64,000 nucleotides of DNA from Rugalucina vietnamica. Lineage: Eukaryota > Mollusca > Bivalvia > Lucinida > Lucinidae. This document shows, in pieces, positions 35,901 through 44,118 of this stretch. A model generated the notes under the pieces. It did no database searches. It saw only the letters and a program-made list of their open reading frames with translations, and was not told the origin of the DNA. Numbering within the stretch: the stretch's first letter is position 1; every line of letters starts with the position of its first letter. The translations under genes were made by a program, and so were the position numbers. The stretch lies in NCBI GenBank assembly GCA_964017185.1, contig OZ024870.1:26869621-26933620 (forward strand), written 5' to 3'.

Positions 35901-38075
35901 CATCTGATTCCTTAACTTTCCCAGTAAGTCAGTGTGAGATAGACTGTGTTCACATGTGATTCCTTACCTTTCCCAGTAAGTCAGGGTGAGATAGACTGTG
36001 TTCACATGATTCCTTACCTTTCCAGGTGAGATAGACTGTGTTCACATGTGATTCCTTACCTTTCCCAGTAAGTCAGGGTGAGATAGACTGTGTTCACATG
36101 TGATTCCTTACCTTTCCCAGTAAGTCAGGGTGAGATAGACTGTGTTCACATGTGATTCCTTACCTTTCCCAGTAAGTCAGGGTGAGATAGACTGTGTTCA
36201 CAGTGATTCCTTACCTTTCCCAGTAAGTCAGGGTGAGATAGACTGTGTTCACATGTGATTCCTTACCTTTCCCAGTAAGTCAGGGTGAGATAGACTGTGT
36301 TCACATGTGATTCCTTACCTTTCCCAGTAAGTCAGGGTGAGATAGACTGTGTTCACATGTGATTCCTTACCTTTCCCAGTAAGTCAGGGTGAGATAGACT
36401 GTGTTCACATGTGATTCATTACCTTTCCCAGTAAGTCAGGGTGAGATAGACTGTGTTCACATGTGATTCCTTACCTTTCCCAGTAAGTCAGGGTGAGATA
36501 GACTGTGTTCACATGATTCCTTACCTTTCCCAGTAAGTCAGGGTGAGATAGACTGTGTTCACATGTGATTCCTTACCTTTCCCAGTAAGTCAGGGTGAGA
36601 TAGACTGTGTTCACATGTGATTCCTTACCTTTCCCAGTAAGTCAGGGTGAGATAGACTGTGTTCACATGTGATCCCAGATGACTCATCATCCCAGTCCGT
36701 ATCAAAACCTGTAAGAGATTATAGCAGTAGAACACTGTGACAAGGCAGCAACATTACTGTGTCTGATCAGTGTATTTCTAAGACCATCAAGACTGATTGA
36801 TACTAGATGGGCTAGCCAGTCATTCTAGACAGACTGGGGTATACCTCAGGACCCCACAAGGTGAGTGTCAAATTGCCATACATAATTAGATCATGACTGG
36901 ATTAGTCTGACTCAAGACCGTCCTCATACCAGTCTGACCAAAGCTTTAAATGTCAAAACTTGGGAAATACAGAGCCATACTAATAGTACTATTAGTAGGT
37001 AAAAGCAATGACTTATGTAATTAGAGGTGACTTGACAAACTTGTTTCATGAGTTATGTTTTAAGCATCGTGTTATATCTTTGCTGACAATTATTAAAATA
37101 AATTATCCTTAAAAAATCAATTATCACCACTGAAAACACCAGGCCTGTAGGTTATAAAAAAATTTCTTGCTAAGCTCAGCTAAGCATAAAATTTAAACTG
37201 CTAATAAGTATAGAAACAATCAAAATTGATTGAAAATTCAGGTTTAGATTAGTAAAGCCTGTAATTTATCCCGCTGATAAATGTAAAAATGCCAACAATT
37301 GTTGGCATTTTAACATTTATGAGCAGGATAAATTTTAGTTTCAGCTGAGCTGAGCATGAAAAAAGTTTTATAACCACAGGGCCAGCTGAGCTGAGCATGA
37401 AAAAAGTTTTATAACCACAGGGCCAGATTTTGTAGCTTACCATCAAAAGCTCTACTTCTGATATTATTAGTGAGTTGTCTGGAGAGATAGGGATATACTC
37501 TGCGGAGAAACTCTCCCAGGTTTCCACTCACATCCTCAGCAAGACGTAACTTCTTCTTGTGTTCTTCATCAGTTTGTACCTACGAGAAAATTAAAATTCA
37601 TTAATTATTTTACATGTATCAAGTCCTGATATTATAAAACGTTTTTCATGCTCAACTCAGATGAGCATAAAATTTAAACTGCAGGTTTAGATCACCAAAG
37701 CTTGTAATTTATCCTGCTCATAAATGTTAAAATGCCAACAATCGTTGGCATTTTAACATTTATGAGCTGTATAAATTTTAGTCTCAGCTGAGCTGAGCAT
37801 GAAACAATTTTATAACCTCAGGGACAGATTTAAATTAAAGTGTGTGTAATTATGGATAGACATGCTAATTTTATATTTAGTATGTGCAAAGTAGAATTCT
37901 TTACAGTTAAATCAAAAACATAAGGTGTACTTTGCACAAATTACATGTAGAACATCATTTTTTATAGCTGAGAGAATAGAAATTTCTTACGGCTTCATCT
38001 CTATATTTGTAGGACTGAACAGCCTGGTCAAACACCTCTAACTCATCTGTCTGTGTCTTCCCATCTGCTAGAGAC
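24956..38075 (-). CDS. DYNC2I2: DYNC2I2 (WDR34), dynein-2 intermediate chain 2, 11 exons (5' end incomplete)
   Basis: In transcript order the exons are 38075-37991, 37579-37441, 36708-36629, 35011-34965, 33980-33799, 32049-31916, 30901-30822, 27766-27585, 26947-26790, 25859-25654 and 25088-24956 (TGA at 24958-24956). Splice sites are canonical and phases join without a break, giving about 475 residues versus 536 in human. The translation follows human WDR34 throughout: FLRRV near the N-terminus, [14 protein letters not shown] with CLAFHPRNP (33980 exon), [12 protein letters not shown] (32049), SPFHRN (26947) and AKWSPVKA (25859). It belongs to the WD40 beta-propeller family. The known role is cargo/intermediate chain of cytoplasmic dynein-2, which powers retrograde intraflagellar transport. 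The N-terminal exon is uncertain (see 39758). Confidence 0.93.
25111..25337 (-). mobile_element. MITE-A copy 12
   Basis: Reverse copy in the last DYNC2I2 intron. Its palindrome is degraded to a short loop around CACTGACCTGCTTCTG. Confidence 0.75.
25387..25470. mobile_element. MITE-B copy 3 (half)
   Basis: Only one arm is seen (GAGGTTATAAAACTTTTTTC through AAATGTTAAAATGCC). It is followed by a MITE-A fragment at 25480-25578. Confidence 0.55.
25480..25578 (+). mobile_element. MITE-A right-end fragment
   Basis: The stretch from ATTCCTCTACTTTCTAAATC to AAGCTCATTT matches the right third of MITE-A; the hairpin and left end are absent. Confidence 0.6.
26016..26346 (-). mobile_element. tRNA-derived SINE, about 330 bp
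   Basis: It is flanked by a perfect 12-bp duplication CCTGCAAATTAT (26004-26015, 26347-26358). On the minus strand it starts with a tRNA-like head (GGTAGCTCAGTAGGTAGAGT and GGGCTCGATCCC) and ends with AACGTTAAACCCGAACAAAC-like tail repeats; the actual tail reads GACGTTAAACCCGAACAAAC. Layout and tail recall the V-SINE type described in molluscs (for example RUDI), but that assignment is inference. It sits in a DYNC2I2 intron. Confidence 0.88.
26975..27195 (+). mobile_element. MITE-A copy 13
   Basis: Intronic DYNC2I2 copy with a well-kept stem (GCTGTGCAGTAACTGCACAGC) and a shortened body. Confidence 0.75.
27394..27510. mobile_element. MITE-B copy 4 (partial)
   Basis: The sequence includes TAATCTAAACCTGAAATTTC and ATGCTCAGCTGAGGTGGGCA, one arm plus part of the body of MITE-B, in a DYNC2I2 intron. 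Confidence 0.55.
27789..27936. repeat. Foldback repeat, about 65-bp arms
   Basis: The left arm includes ACCAAATATATTTCATC and CATCAAAATTTTCAC; the right arm holds their complements, around a GAGTGCGTAGCTC loop. It could form a long hairpin in the DYNC2I2 intron transcript. Confidence 0.7.
28054..29206. mobile_element. PIF/Harbinger-like non-autonomous element built of CTACGCTT repeats
   Basis: Inverted ends TACCCCCATTCCACTGG (left) and its complement (right) are followed inwards by GGCGTTTCCACTACG on both sides. A 3-bp TAA duplication (28051-28053, 29207-29209) suits PIF/Harbinger. The interior is largely degenerate copies of CTACGCTTCTACTACG in + orientation (28090-28400, 28880-29120) and in reverse orientation (28640-28870). 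The only frames are short. The family assignment rests on the TSD length and is inference. Confidence 0.65.
29600..30798. mobile_element. Element with TATACCCCCGGC ends and internal 179-bp repeats
   Basis: The left end TATACCCCCGGC at 29600 and the right end GCCGGGGGTATA at 30787-30798 are perfect complements over 12 bp. Inside, a unit starting GGTGACCTAGATTTTGACCT is tandemly repeated at 30304 and 30483, with two older diverged copies upstream, and a (GAAC)n tract lies at 30670-30760. A run of about 28 A lies at 29936-29963. No coding frame was found. Confidence 0.55.
30932..31169 (+). mobile_element. MITE-A copy 14
   Basis: Near-consensus copy just upstream (transcript sense) of the DYNC2I2 exon 30901-30822. 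The palindrome centre CTTCGCGGTAACCGCGAAG is perfect. Confidence 0.82.
31315..31545 (+). repeat. Direct duplication of about 120 bp
   Basis: ATCAGCAGGAGAGAAAGAAT and the following 80 bp occur near 31326 and again near 31446 with few changes. A second, weaker direct repeat (ATATGAGTTTCYCTTGGCC) follows at 31530 and 31623. Confidence 0.75.
31805..31890. mobile_element. MITE-B copy 5 (one end)
   Basis: TTTCAACTAAGTTGAGCATT and AAAAGTGTCATAACCTTTGG represent the right end of MITE-B, close to the DYNC2I2 donor at 31915. Confidence 0.5.
32110..33547. mobile_element. Repeat element with four roughly 325-bp internal units
   Basis: Units begin at the phrase CAACCAATCAAAATAAAGG near 32200, 32528, 32850 and 33172, each also holding TTTCCACTTTTCC and ATAGCAACCAGA. 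The ends carry GCTCACCTGAG (left) and a hairpin AGCTCACC...GGTGAGCT (right), preceded by a GACGGACGGACG tract. No open frame. It lies in the DYNC2I2 intron between exons 33980-33799 and 32049-31916. Confidence 0.65.
34044..34251 (+). mobile_element. MITE-A copy 15 (short hairpin)
   Basis: The stem is reduced to about 40 bp (GCAAATCAGTTGTGCC). It lies about 60 bp upstream of a DYNC2I2 acceptor in transcript sense. Confidence 0.72.
34687..34923 (+). mobile_element. MITE-A copy 16 (reference copy)
   Basis: Near-consensus copy with matching ends (TGAGCCGCCTCGTGGGAAAA and complement) and a perfect central palindrome. It ends about 40 bp from the DYNC2I2 donor at 34964. Confidence 0.85.
35295..36673 (-). 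repeat. 52-bp satellite made of an exon 3' end plus its splice donor, 27 copies
   Basis: On the minus strand each unit is 45 bp identical or nearly identical to the 3' end of the DYNC2I2 exon 36708-36629, followed by the donor GTAAGGA. The motif GACTGTGTTCACA or a one-base variant recurs 27 times, the last being the exon itself. Most units are 52 bp; several are 50 bp (lacking TG), one near 36020 is about 38 bp, and two near 35400 and 35570 carry an extra 11 bp. Almost every unit keeps GGTAAG; one near 35915 has it mutated to GTTAAG. The array fills most of the intron before exon 35011-34965. Confidence 0.95.
37137..37433. mobile_element. MITE-B copy 6 with a duplicated end
   Basis: A full copy with the central palindrome AATGCCAACAATTGTTGGCA. 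Its right end (GAGCTGAGCATGAAAAAAG to ATAACCACAGGG) is repeated once more in tandem immediately before the DYNC2I2 donor at 37440. Confidence 0.78.
37622..37826. mobile_element. MITE-B copy 7 (full)
   Basis: Inverted ends CCTGATATTATAAAACGTTT and CAATTTTATAACCTCAGG, with the palindromic centre GCCAACAATCGTTGGC. Located in the DYNC2I2 intron 37580-37990. Confidence 0.78.
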
Positions 38076-38359
38076 CTATAATATACACAGAAAACATAAC
38101 ATTATTGCACAGTCTCACTGTCTGGTCTTCTTCGTCTAGCTCTGTCTACAATATGATATAACTGTCTTGTAAAAAGTATGGTATTTCCATGAAATTAAGG
38201 TACATGTACTTTACTGACTGCATATTACAGTGAAACCACTTTTGTCTATAAAATAGAACAACTGACATATCTAGACAGCATTACAAGCCAGATGATCATT
38301 TTGCAGCTCAATACATGTATACTAAAATACACACAAAATGGGCCCCTGCTCATTGAGGC

Positions 38360-38662
38360 CTAAAGAAAAAAATAGGCTGCTTGTGCCTCCAGTCAAAGCT
38401 TCCATGCTTCTGACTGACCATCTGATTACTGGTCACCTAACCACTCAGGTCTGAGCCTGCCCAGGAGAAGTGCTTTGTCAAACCATCCATACGTAAAAGC
38501 CTTGTTTGTTTAAGTGGGTGGTTATATTTCAAATAATTTGAAGCACTTTTTGGATGTCATGACATCCTAATTTTGGGTAAAAGTCATAAAATGGAGGCAA
38601 CATCCCAACATGACCTTAGTTGTTGACTGGGATGTTAAGCATCAATTCAAACAAAAACAAAG
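38360..38662 (+). mobile_element. SINE-like retroposon, family S2 copy 1
   Basis: A roughly 290-bp sequence shared with 47768-48048 and 58591-58873. It begins near AATAGGCTGCTTGTGCC, contains CTGACTGACCATCTGATT and AAAATGGAGRCAAC, and ends in CAAAC/CAAAAAC repeats. The A-rich CAAA tail suggests a SINE, but the A and B boxes are not clear. Confidence 0.65.
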
Positions 38663-38707
38663 CTCTGCAGTCTACTTTGTCCATTTTGTGTCATTTTCTC
38701 GTCAACA

Positions 38708-38939
38708 TTAACCCATATTTGACGAATGGATTCTCCCATCATTATCAATTGGATGAGTCCACTTTCATTTTTAGGGGTGTTAGGAGTGATTTTTATTTTT
38801 TATCTCATTTTTCAATGAAATTTCTCTGAGCAAACAGAATAGCCCCTGATGGGACGCCGCATTCTGCGGCATCACATCTGGGGCTATTCTGTTTGCCTAT
38901 GTGCCATAAAAGGGACGCCAGGCTTATGTGAGTTAAATT
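38708..38939 (+). mobile_element. MITE-C copy 2 (full)
   Basis: Uninterrupted copy from TTAACCCATATTTGACGAAT to CTTATGTGAGTTAA, showing the inner palindrome AGCCCCTGATG...CATCTGGGGCT with a GCCGCATTCTGCGGC core. Confidence 0.75.
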
Positions 38940-39757
38940 GCACCAAGGTTACCACCATCTGATTTACAAACTAATGTTGGGTCACTTTTGTACCAATGTT
39001 ATCAGCACACTAATATACTAAAGGACATTCAACATTGAAAATACCTTACTTGTTTTACAGATTCTTACTCTCAGAATACAGGACATATGTGACAGTATCT
39101 GACATTTTGGGTCTTGTGGGGTCAAAGTACGAAATTTAGTTTTTTAACATTTTTACAATTTTTATTATGTTAATAATCCATGTCCAAAAGCTTTCATAAG
39201 TAGCGCTAACGATTAATAAGAAAAATAGAGAAAACACTCACCACCCATAGTTTGCATCTTAGGGTTCATTATTGGTAAAGAAATTAATTGGCCTTAGAAA
39301 ATCGTTTGTAACACAGAGTTATAGTATCCTGTTCTGTTGTCCTTCACAGTGAATGTTGTCTTAATATTATATAATCGAAAATTGCGAAGGTCTTGCTAAA
39401 AATATCCAATCTATCTCATTAGGCGTCTTTTTGAAACTAATGTCTGAGTGCGCAAAAATCCAATTAACGTCGCACGCAGTTATGTGACGTCAATTTTAGT
39501 TCACGTTTTGTGACGTCAACGTCGTACCTCCACAAGACCGAAAATCTCAGAGAACGTCACATATCAGAAAAAAAAATTTTTGAACTGAAGTGTGCAGTCA
39601 GTCTGTTTAACTTCAATACCAAAACCAAAACATCAACGCCATTTAATTACGTCAAACACAGTGGACAACTCGGCCCAGGAAAATCTCGGATTAAGACAAC
39701 ACAGCCCAATTTATAAAACACCTCGGCCAAAATGAGAATTGCTATAGAAATACTTAC

Positions 39758-39780
39758 CAGTCCATCCATTGGTCTTTTGT
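39758..39780 (-). CDS. DYNC2I2: Candidate upstream exon of DYNC2I2
   Basis: Minus-strand sequence ending ATGGATGGACTG is followed by a strong donor GTAAGTA and leaves two bases, exactly the phase needed by the exon that starts at 38075. In that frame it encodes TKDQWMD, which recalls the QW...W segment near the N-terminus of human WDR34. Its 5' boundary is unclear because a run of 15 G (minus strand) precedes it; an ATG at 39807 is in a different frame unless that run varies in length. Treat as a hypothesis. Confidence 0.35.
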
Positions 39781-41470
39781 CCCCCCCCCCCCCCCAGCCA
39801 CTCCCCATTATCCATTATTCACAATAGAATTTTATATGACTTGTGTTGGGCAATGCATTAAAACTTAGAATTTCTTAGCATCCTAAAAGTAATGAAGCAA
39901 AATTGCATTATTTGTTGGCTTTGGAATAATTATCATCATCAAGTGTCATAAGAATAAACATATAAATTGGTAATCCAAATTAAAGGCGGGCGCATGATTG
40001 TTGCATCGTATAAAGTTCATTCAATTATAGACCGACAGAAGATAACTATGAGTGCAGTTAAAGGTGTCATAATAATGAACATATTATTTTGTTTACCATT
40101 AATTAATTAATTCTAATTAAAGGCGGGCACATTATCATTCTGCTGGCAGAATAATTGTTTATAACTTTGATTCATTCTTACCATATCACATTTCTTTAAA
40201 CTAAATTAAGCATCTTACAATTGCAAGATGCTAATGACCCATTAGGGTTGATGCGTCGTTAAACATCAATCAATCATTCAAATATAACTTATAAGACCGA
40301 CATAAGATAATCATGAGTGCAGTTTAAAGGTATTCACCAATAAGCATGCTATGTTAATTGCCTTTCATTGGTCTTAATTGGTATAAAATTCCTTTGATTT
40401 GCCGAACTTACCCTTATAAATAGTATACAATATTTTTGCATCACCATACCACATTCCGCAAATAAGCAAGAACGTACATGTACGTCCATTTCTTAATTGG
40501 CTAGGCAAATAGGTGATTTAGTCTGGAAACAAGACTCACATGATTTCAATGCGGGTTTGTCTAATAGCTGTAATTAAATTACTAGTATTAAAAACCACTG
40601 TTTGATCCTCAGCACATAATGATTGGCATAGTGTGCAAAGAGGCGTAAAAGTGGTTTCTGCTATCTTGTCCGAGTGTCTGATTGTTCATCGTCTTTTTGA
40701 GCACTACTTTAAACTGTCTAATTACCGCACGAACATTTACTACTAAAACAATTCAGTTCAAAATGGCACTAGCAAAACTAGATCAACCAGTTTATCGTCC
40801 AGGATGAACCGATTTATGGAATGATATTGTTAGTTGTCCATCTGTCCGGGGTTTTCGATATAAACATCACAATAAAAACGGGAAAACCCCGGAGTTTTAT
40901 GGATGGAACCGGTGCACGTCATTTTGTCGAATGACATTTGGTCGAATGTAACGTTACGAAGAATATAACAATTGGTCGAAAAAATTATCGAACTACGACA
41001 TCTGGTCGATTTTTTTTTTTTGGTTACAAACTGCGACACTTGGTCGAAAATTATTTTACCGTGATCGGACAGAAAATCTCGGCTCAGACCTCATTTTTGA
41101 GCTTGCTTGATTGATTTTTTTATAAGTCACATATAGCCAGTCGTAGGGTTTACCGTTAGAAATATGAATGGACTTTTTTCCGTATTGTTTGTCCTTTCGT
41201 TTGAAGTTTGCTTTGAGCAGTGCATTGATCCTCATAAGCTGAACATTTTTCATGAAAAGGTAAGCACATTCATACATTCTTTTCTGATTTGTTTTTGAGT
41301 TTTTCGTTTTCATTCACCTGAAATATTTCACGGACCATTAACCTTGAATCGGCAGTTATTATCATTGGTCATTATTGATCATTAATTTTAACACTAAAAT
41401 TAAAATGACCAACATGTAATAATAAGCTTTATAACTTATTTTGTGGATTCTTTTTTTTCAATCGTTTCAG

Positions 41471-41572
41471 GTGAAGAAGATCAATGAAAAGATTCGAAGA
41501 ATCTGTGAGGAAAACGCACAAAGAACACTCGAGGAGTATCTGCGGGGGATTGCATACAACATTACATATTGA
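41471..41572 (+). CDS. Possible terminal exon of an unknown gene
   Basis: A pyrimidine-rich acceptor (TTTTTTTTCAATCGTTTCAG) is followed by 33 sense codons rich in Lys, Arg and Glu (starting VKKINEKIRRICEEN) and a TGA, then AATAAA at 41611-41616. That layout fits a last exon on the + strand. No upstream partner exon was found and the peptide is not recognised; it lies inside a stack of transposons, so it may be a remnant of one. Confidence 0.3.
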   Translation: MKKINEKIRRICEENAQRTLEEYLRGIAYNITY

Positions 41573-41640
41573 CAAATTATTGCCATTGCTCTGTGATCTA
41601 ATTCCGGCTGAATAAAATTTGTTCTATTCTATTTTATTTT

Positions 41641-42570
41641 CGGTGTTCCGTAATTCCGATTATCGGAAAAGATGGCGTGACGTCATCAGCCAGCATCCGG
41701 GTCACTCTCACGGGTACAAATCAGTAATGGCGGCTTTATTAAAAGCCAATAAATGTTATTTGCATAAATGACACAAAACGCCAAAATCTTTAAAAGTTTT
41801 GTTTTGTTGTGTTATGAGGATAGCTTGTTTCCAGAATGCATCTCTTTTGAATTTGGAATCAAAATATTGTGAATAGCGCAATATTTCCGTGTTTATTGAA
41901 AGTTAAATATTTTGATTTTTCGACAAGCGCGGGCGGCTTTGATCTCTCGTTATTTTATGCACACAATTTCAGGCACTTCAGTCTCAAATCAAATTTTATG
42001 ACAATCTTACGCCGTAGTATTTCTGTTGTCATTTTGTCGGGTCTGTTTCTGGAGGAGACATATTTCAGATTTTAAATAACATACCACACATTGCTTGGAT
42101 TTTAAAACTCAACAACTTCAACGGCACGAATATTGTACATTTCTATTTATTATTCTATTAAATTATCGTAAATACAAAATAAAATCGTGAAATATAAGCT
42201 GCCGTTAGATAAAAACAAATCTAGATAAATGTGAGCTGAAATTAATAAGTGAATACATTGAATAAAGTTATCCAATTACATGTTACTCTTTCTTTGTAGC
42301 CCCTTCAGTTTTCCGAGTTTAAAACAAACCTTGCCAGAAATTTTTTTCAGACAGATGGCGGATAATTCTTTTTCAGTGGTTCTTATATTAAGTTAAATTT
42401 ATTTTAGCTAATTCAGCTTTGATTTCAACGTATATTTACATTTAAGACACATTTACCCGCACGAATATGTGTATTAAGTCTGTGTATTTATTGATTCTGT
42501 ACCCGTGAGTTCACAGGTAATGTTATCGATGACGTCATCGCCATCTTTTCCGATAAGCGGAATACCTAAA
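41641..42570. mobile_element. 930-bp element with inverted TATCGGAAAAGATGGCG ends
   Basis: The left arm 41641-41730 (ATTCCGATTATCGGAAAAGA, then TGACGTCAT and CTCACGGGTAC) pairs with the right arm 42478-42570 in reverse. The interior is AT-rich and has no long frame. Confidence 0.7.
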
Positions 42571-42653
42571 TGCACATAGGAGTTAAATAAGCACGCCAAA
42601 ACATGCGCAATATACTATTTTTTGGAAAGCCTACTTTCGTTTTTAACTCATCC

Positions 42654-43783
42654 GATTTTCGAACCAAATTTGACGAATTTTCGACAAATTTTCGACCAGT
42701 TGTCAATTTGACCAAGGACAGTATATCGAGAGGACGACACACTCTGATTGTTTTGCCCTTTATCTACTGTGACATGATTTTGGACCGAAACGACCCGTTG
42801 CCCCGCGTGATCCTTCAAACGAGCGGTAGTTTCAAAATTAGAATTAATTGAATGGAATTATCTTCTCTGAGCCAGTAAGTAGAACCTTTTAACAATTAAA
42901 TCCATTTACCAGATTAAAGACCTTTTAATTATCTTTCATCTGACATATTTATCTTTTCCCTAATTATCACATCACAGGTAATTTTACAGGTTTTCTTTAC
43001 CCTTATTTTGTTTCTATTTTTGACCTTAAAATGGCGTCATGGCGACCAATTTTCACACAGTCGTCATAAATCAGAACAGATTACTTAGATATAAGCTGCT
43101 TGCTATTAGTAAGTATAATATTTATGAAAAGCAGATACATTAAAGTTTCGGAAAATTTATATAAGAGTTTGATATTTTGAAATGTGTAGTAGTAAACTTA
43201 TTAGAAATTACAAAGTCCGCGTGACAAAATGGCGGACCATTTTTAGAAAACGAAAATTAACGGTGGCGCTTTTGGAACACTTTACAGCTTTATTTGAGCT
43301 TTCTACCAATAATTATTTTGTTTACTTTGTATGTTAAAGACAAATCTTCAAGTTAACATATGCAAAACCTAAGTTCAAGCTATACTGTCAGTTTGTCAGG
43401 ACGATTTTTTCCGGGAAATTTACGGCTCAAAAATTTGTTTTGGGGGTTTCTTTTTCCTACTTTTTTCCCTAAATTGAAAGATTTTCGTTTAAAAATTGGT
43501 TCTAAAACTGTCTGTTATGATGATGGTAGACTTTGTGCACTTAATTTTCTTTATTTATCAATTTGAATGCAACCAATCTTTTGAGTTATTTAATAAAAAC
43601 TTGAACAGGTATGATTTATCCTATTTCAAAATGGCGACAATATCGACTGCTGCGGCTTAGCGGACAGGTAAAAGGGGCATAGTACATAGCCAATATTTCA
43701 TGAGCGATTTCCATTGAGTGTGTCGTCCTCTCCATATACTGTCCTTGATTTGACGTATTTTCGACAAACTGTCATTTAGACAG
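42654..43783. mobile_element. 1.1-kb element with inverted AAGGACAGTATAT ends
   Basis: AAGGACAGTATATCGAGAGG and GACGACACACTC at 42715-42750 recur in reverse orientation at 43717-43752 with one or two mismatches. The flanking TTTGACGAATTTTCGACAAA is also inverted. Confidence 0.7.
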
Positions 43784-44118
43784 AATGTTACATTCGACCA
43801 ATCGTTACATTCGACCAAATGGTTTTCGACGAAATGTCATTTAAGCGGATGGAACTATAGCAAAACTGACTAAAACGAACAATAAATATGAGGCGGAGTT
43901 GTCTTTTGAACTGAGACGAGTATAATCCGAGACTTCTCTGACATTAAATAGCCTTGATTATTTTTGACTGGCGGCTATTAAAACCCTTTATAGGTTTGCA
44001 GCCAGAGAAGACTCAGGTTAGGCCAAGTAGTCTTATGAATTGGGCCCGAGTTGTCTAAATCCGAGATTTTCCTGGGCCACGTTGTCCAGGGCAGAGTTGT
44101 CTTTGGGCCGAGTTGTCC

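Larger units (their letters stand above)
40899..43856. mobile_element. Inverted-repeat element with TTTGGTCGAATGTAACG arms
   Basis: The left arm near 40899-41050 contains GGTCGAA phrases, including CATTTGGTCGAATGTAACG at 40934-40952. The right arm (43776-43856) holds the complement twice. Both are bordered by GGATGGAAC or its complement. A candidate terminal exon and two smaller inverted-repeat elements lie within. Confidence 0.55.
39663..44087. mobile_element. Nested inverted-repeat complex, outermost pair
   Basis: The arm 39663-39714 (GGACAACTCGGCCCAGGAAA onwards) pairs with 44035-44087 over about 52 bp with some seven mismatches. Three further inverted pairs lie inside (40.9/43.8, 41.64/42.57 and 42.65/43.78 kb). 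Repeated GGGCCGAGTTGTC phrases continue outside the right arm to 44118. No transposase frame is visible, so these are non-autonomous or decayed insertions. Confidence 0.6.

Noticed and set aside
35295..36673. CRISPR-like regular array
   Set aside because: Units are contiguous with no unique spacers, the genome is animal, and the unit is an exon end plus donor site.
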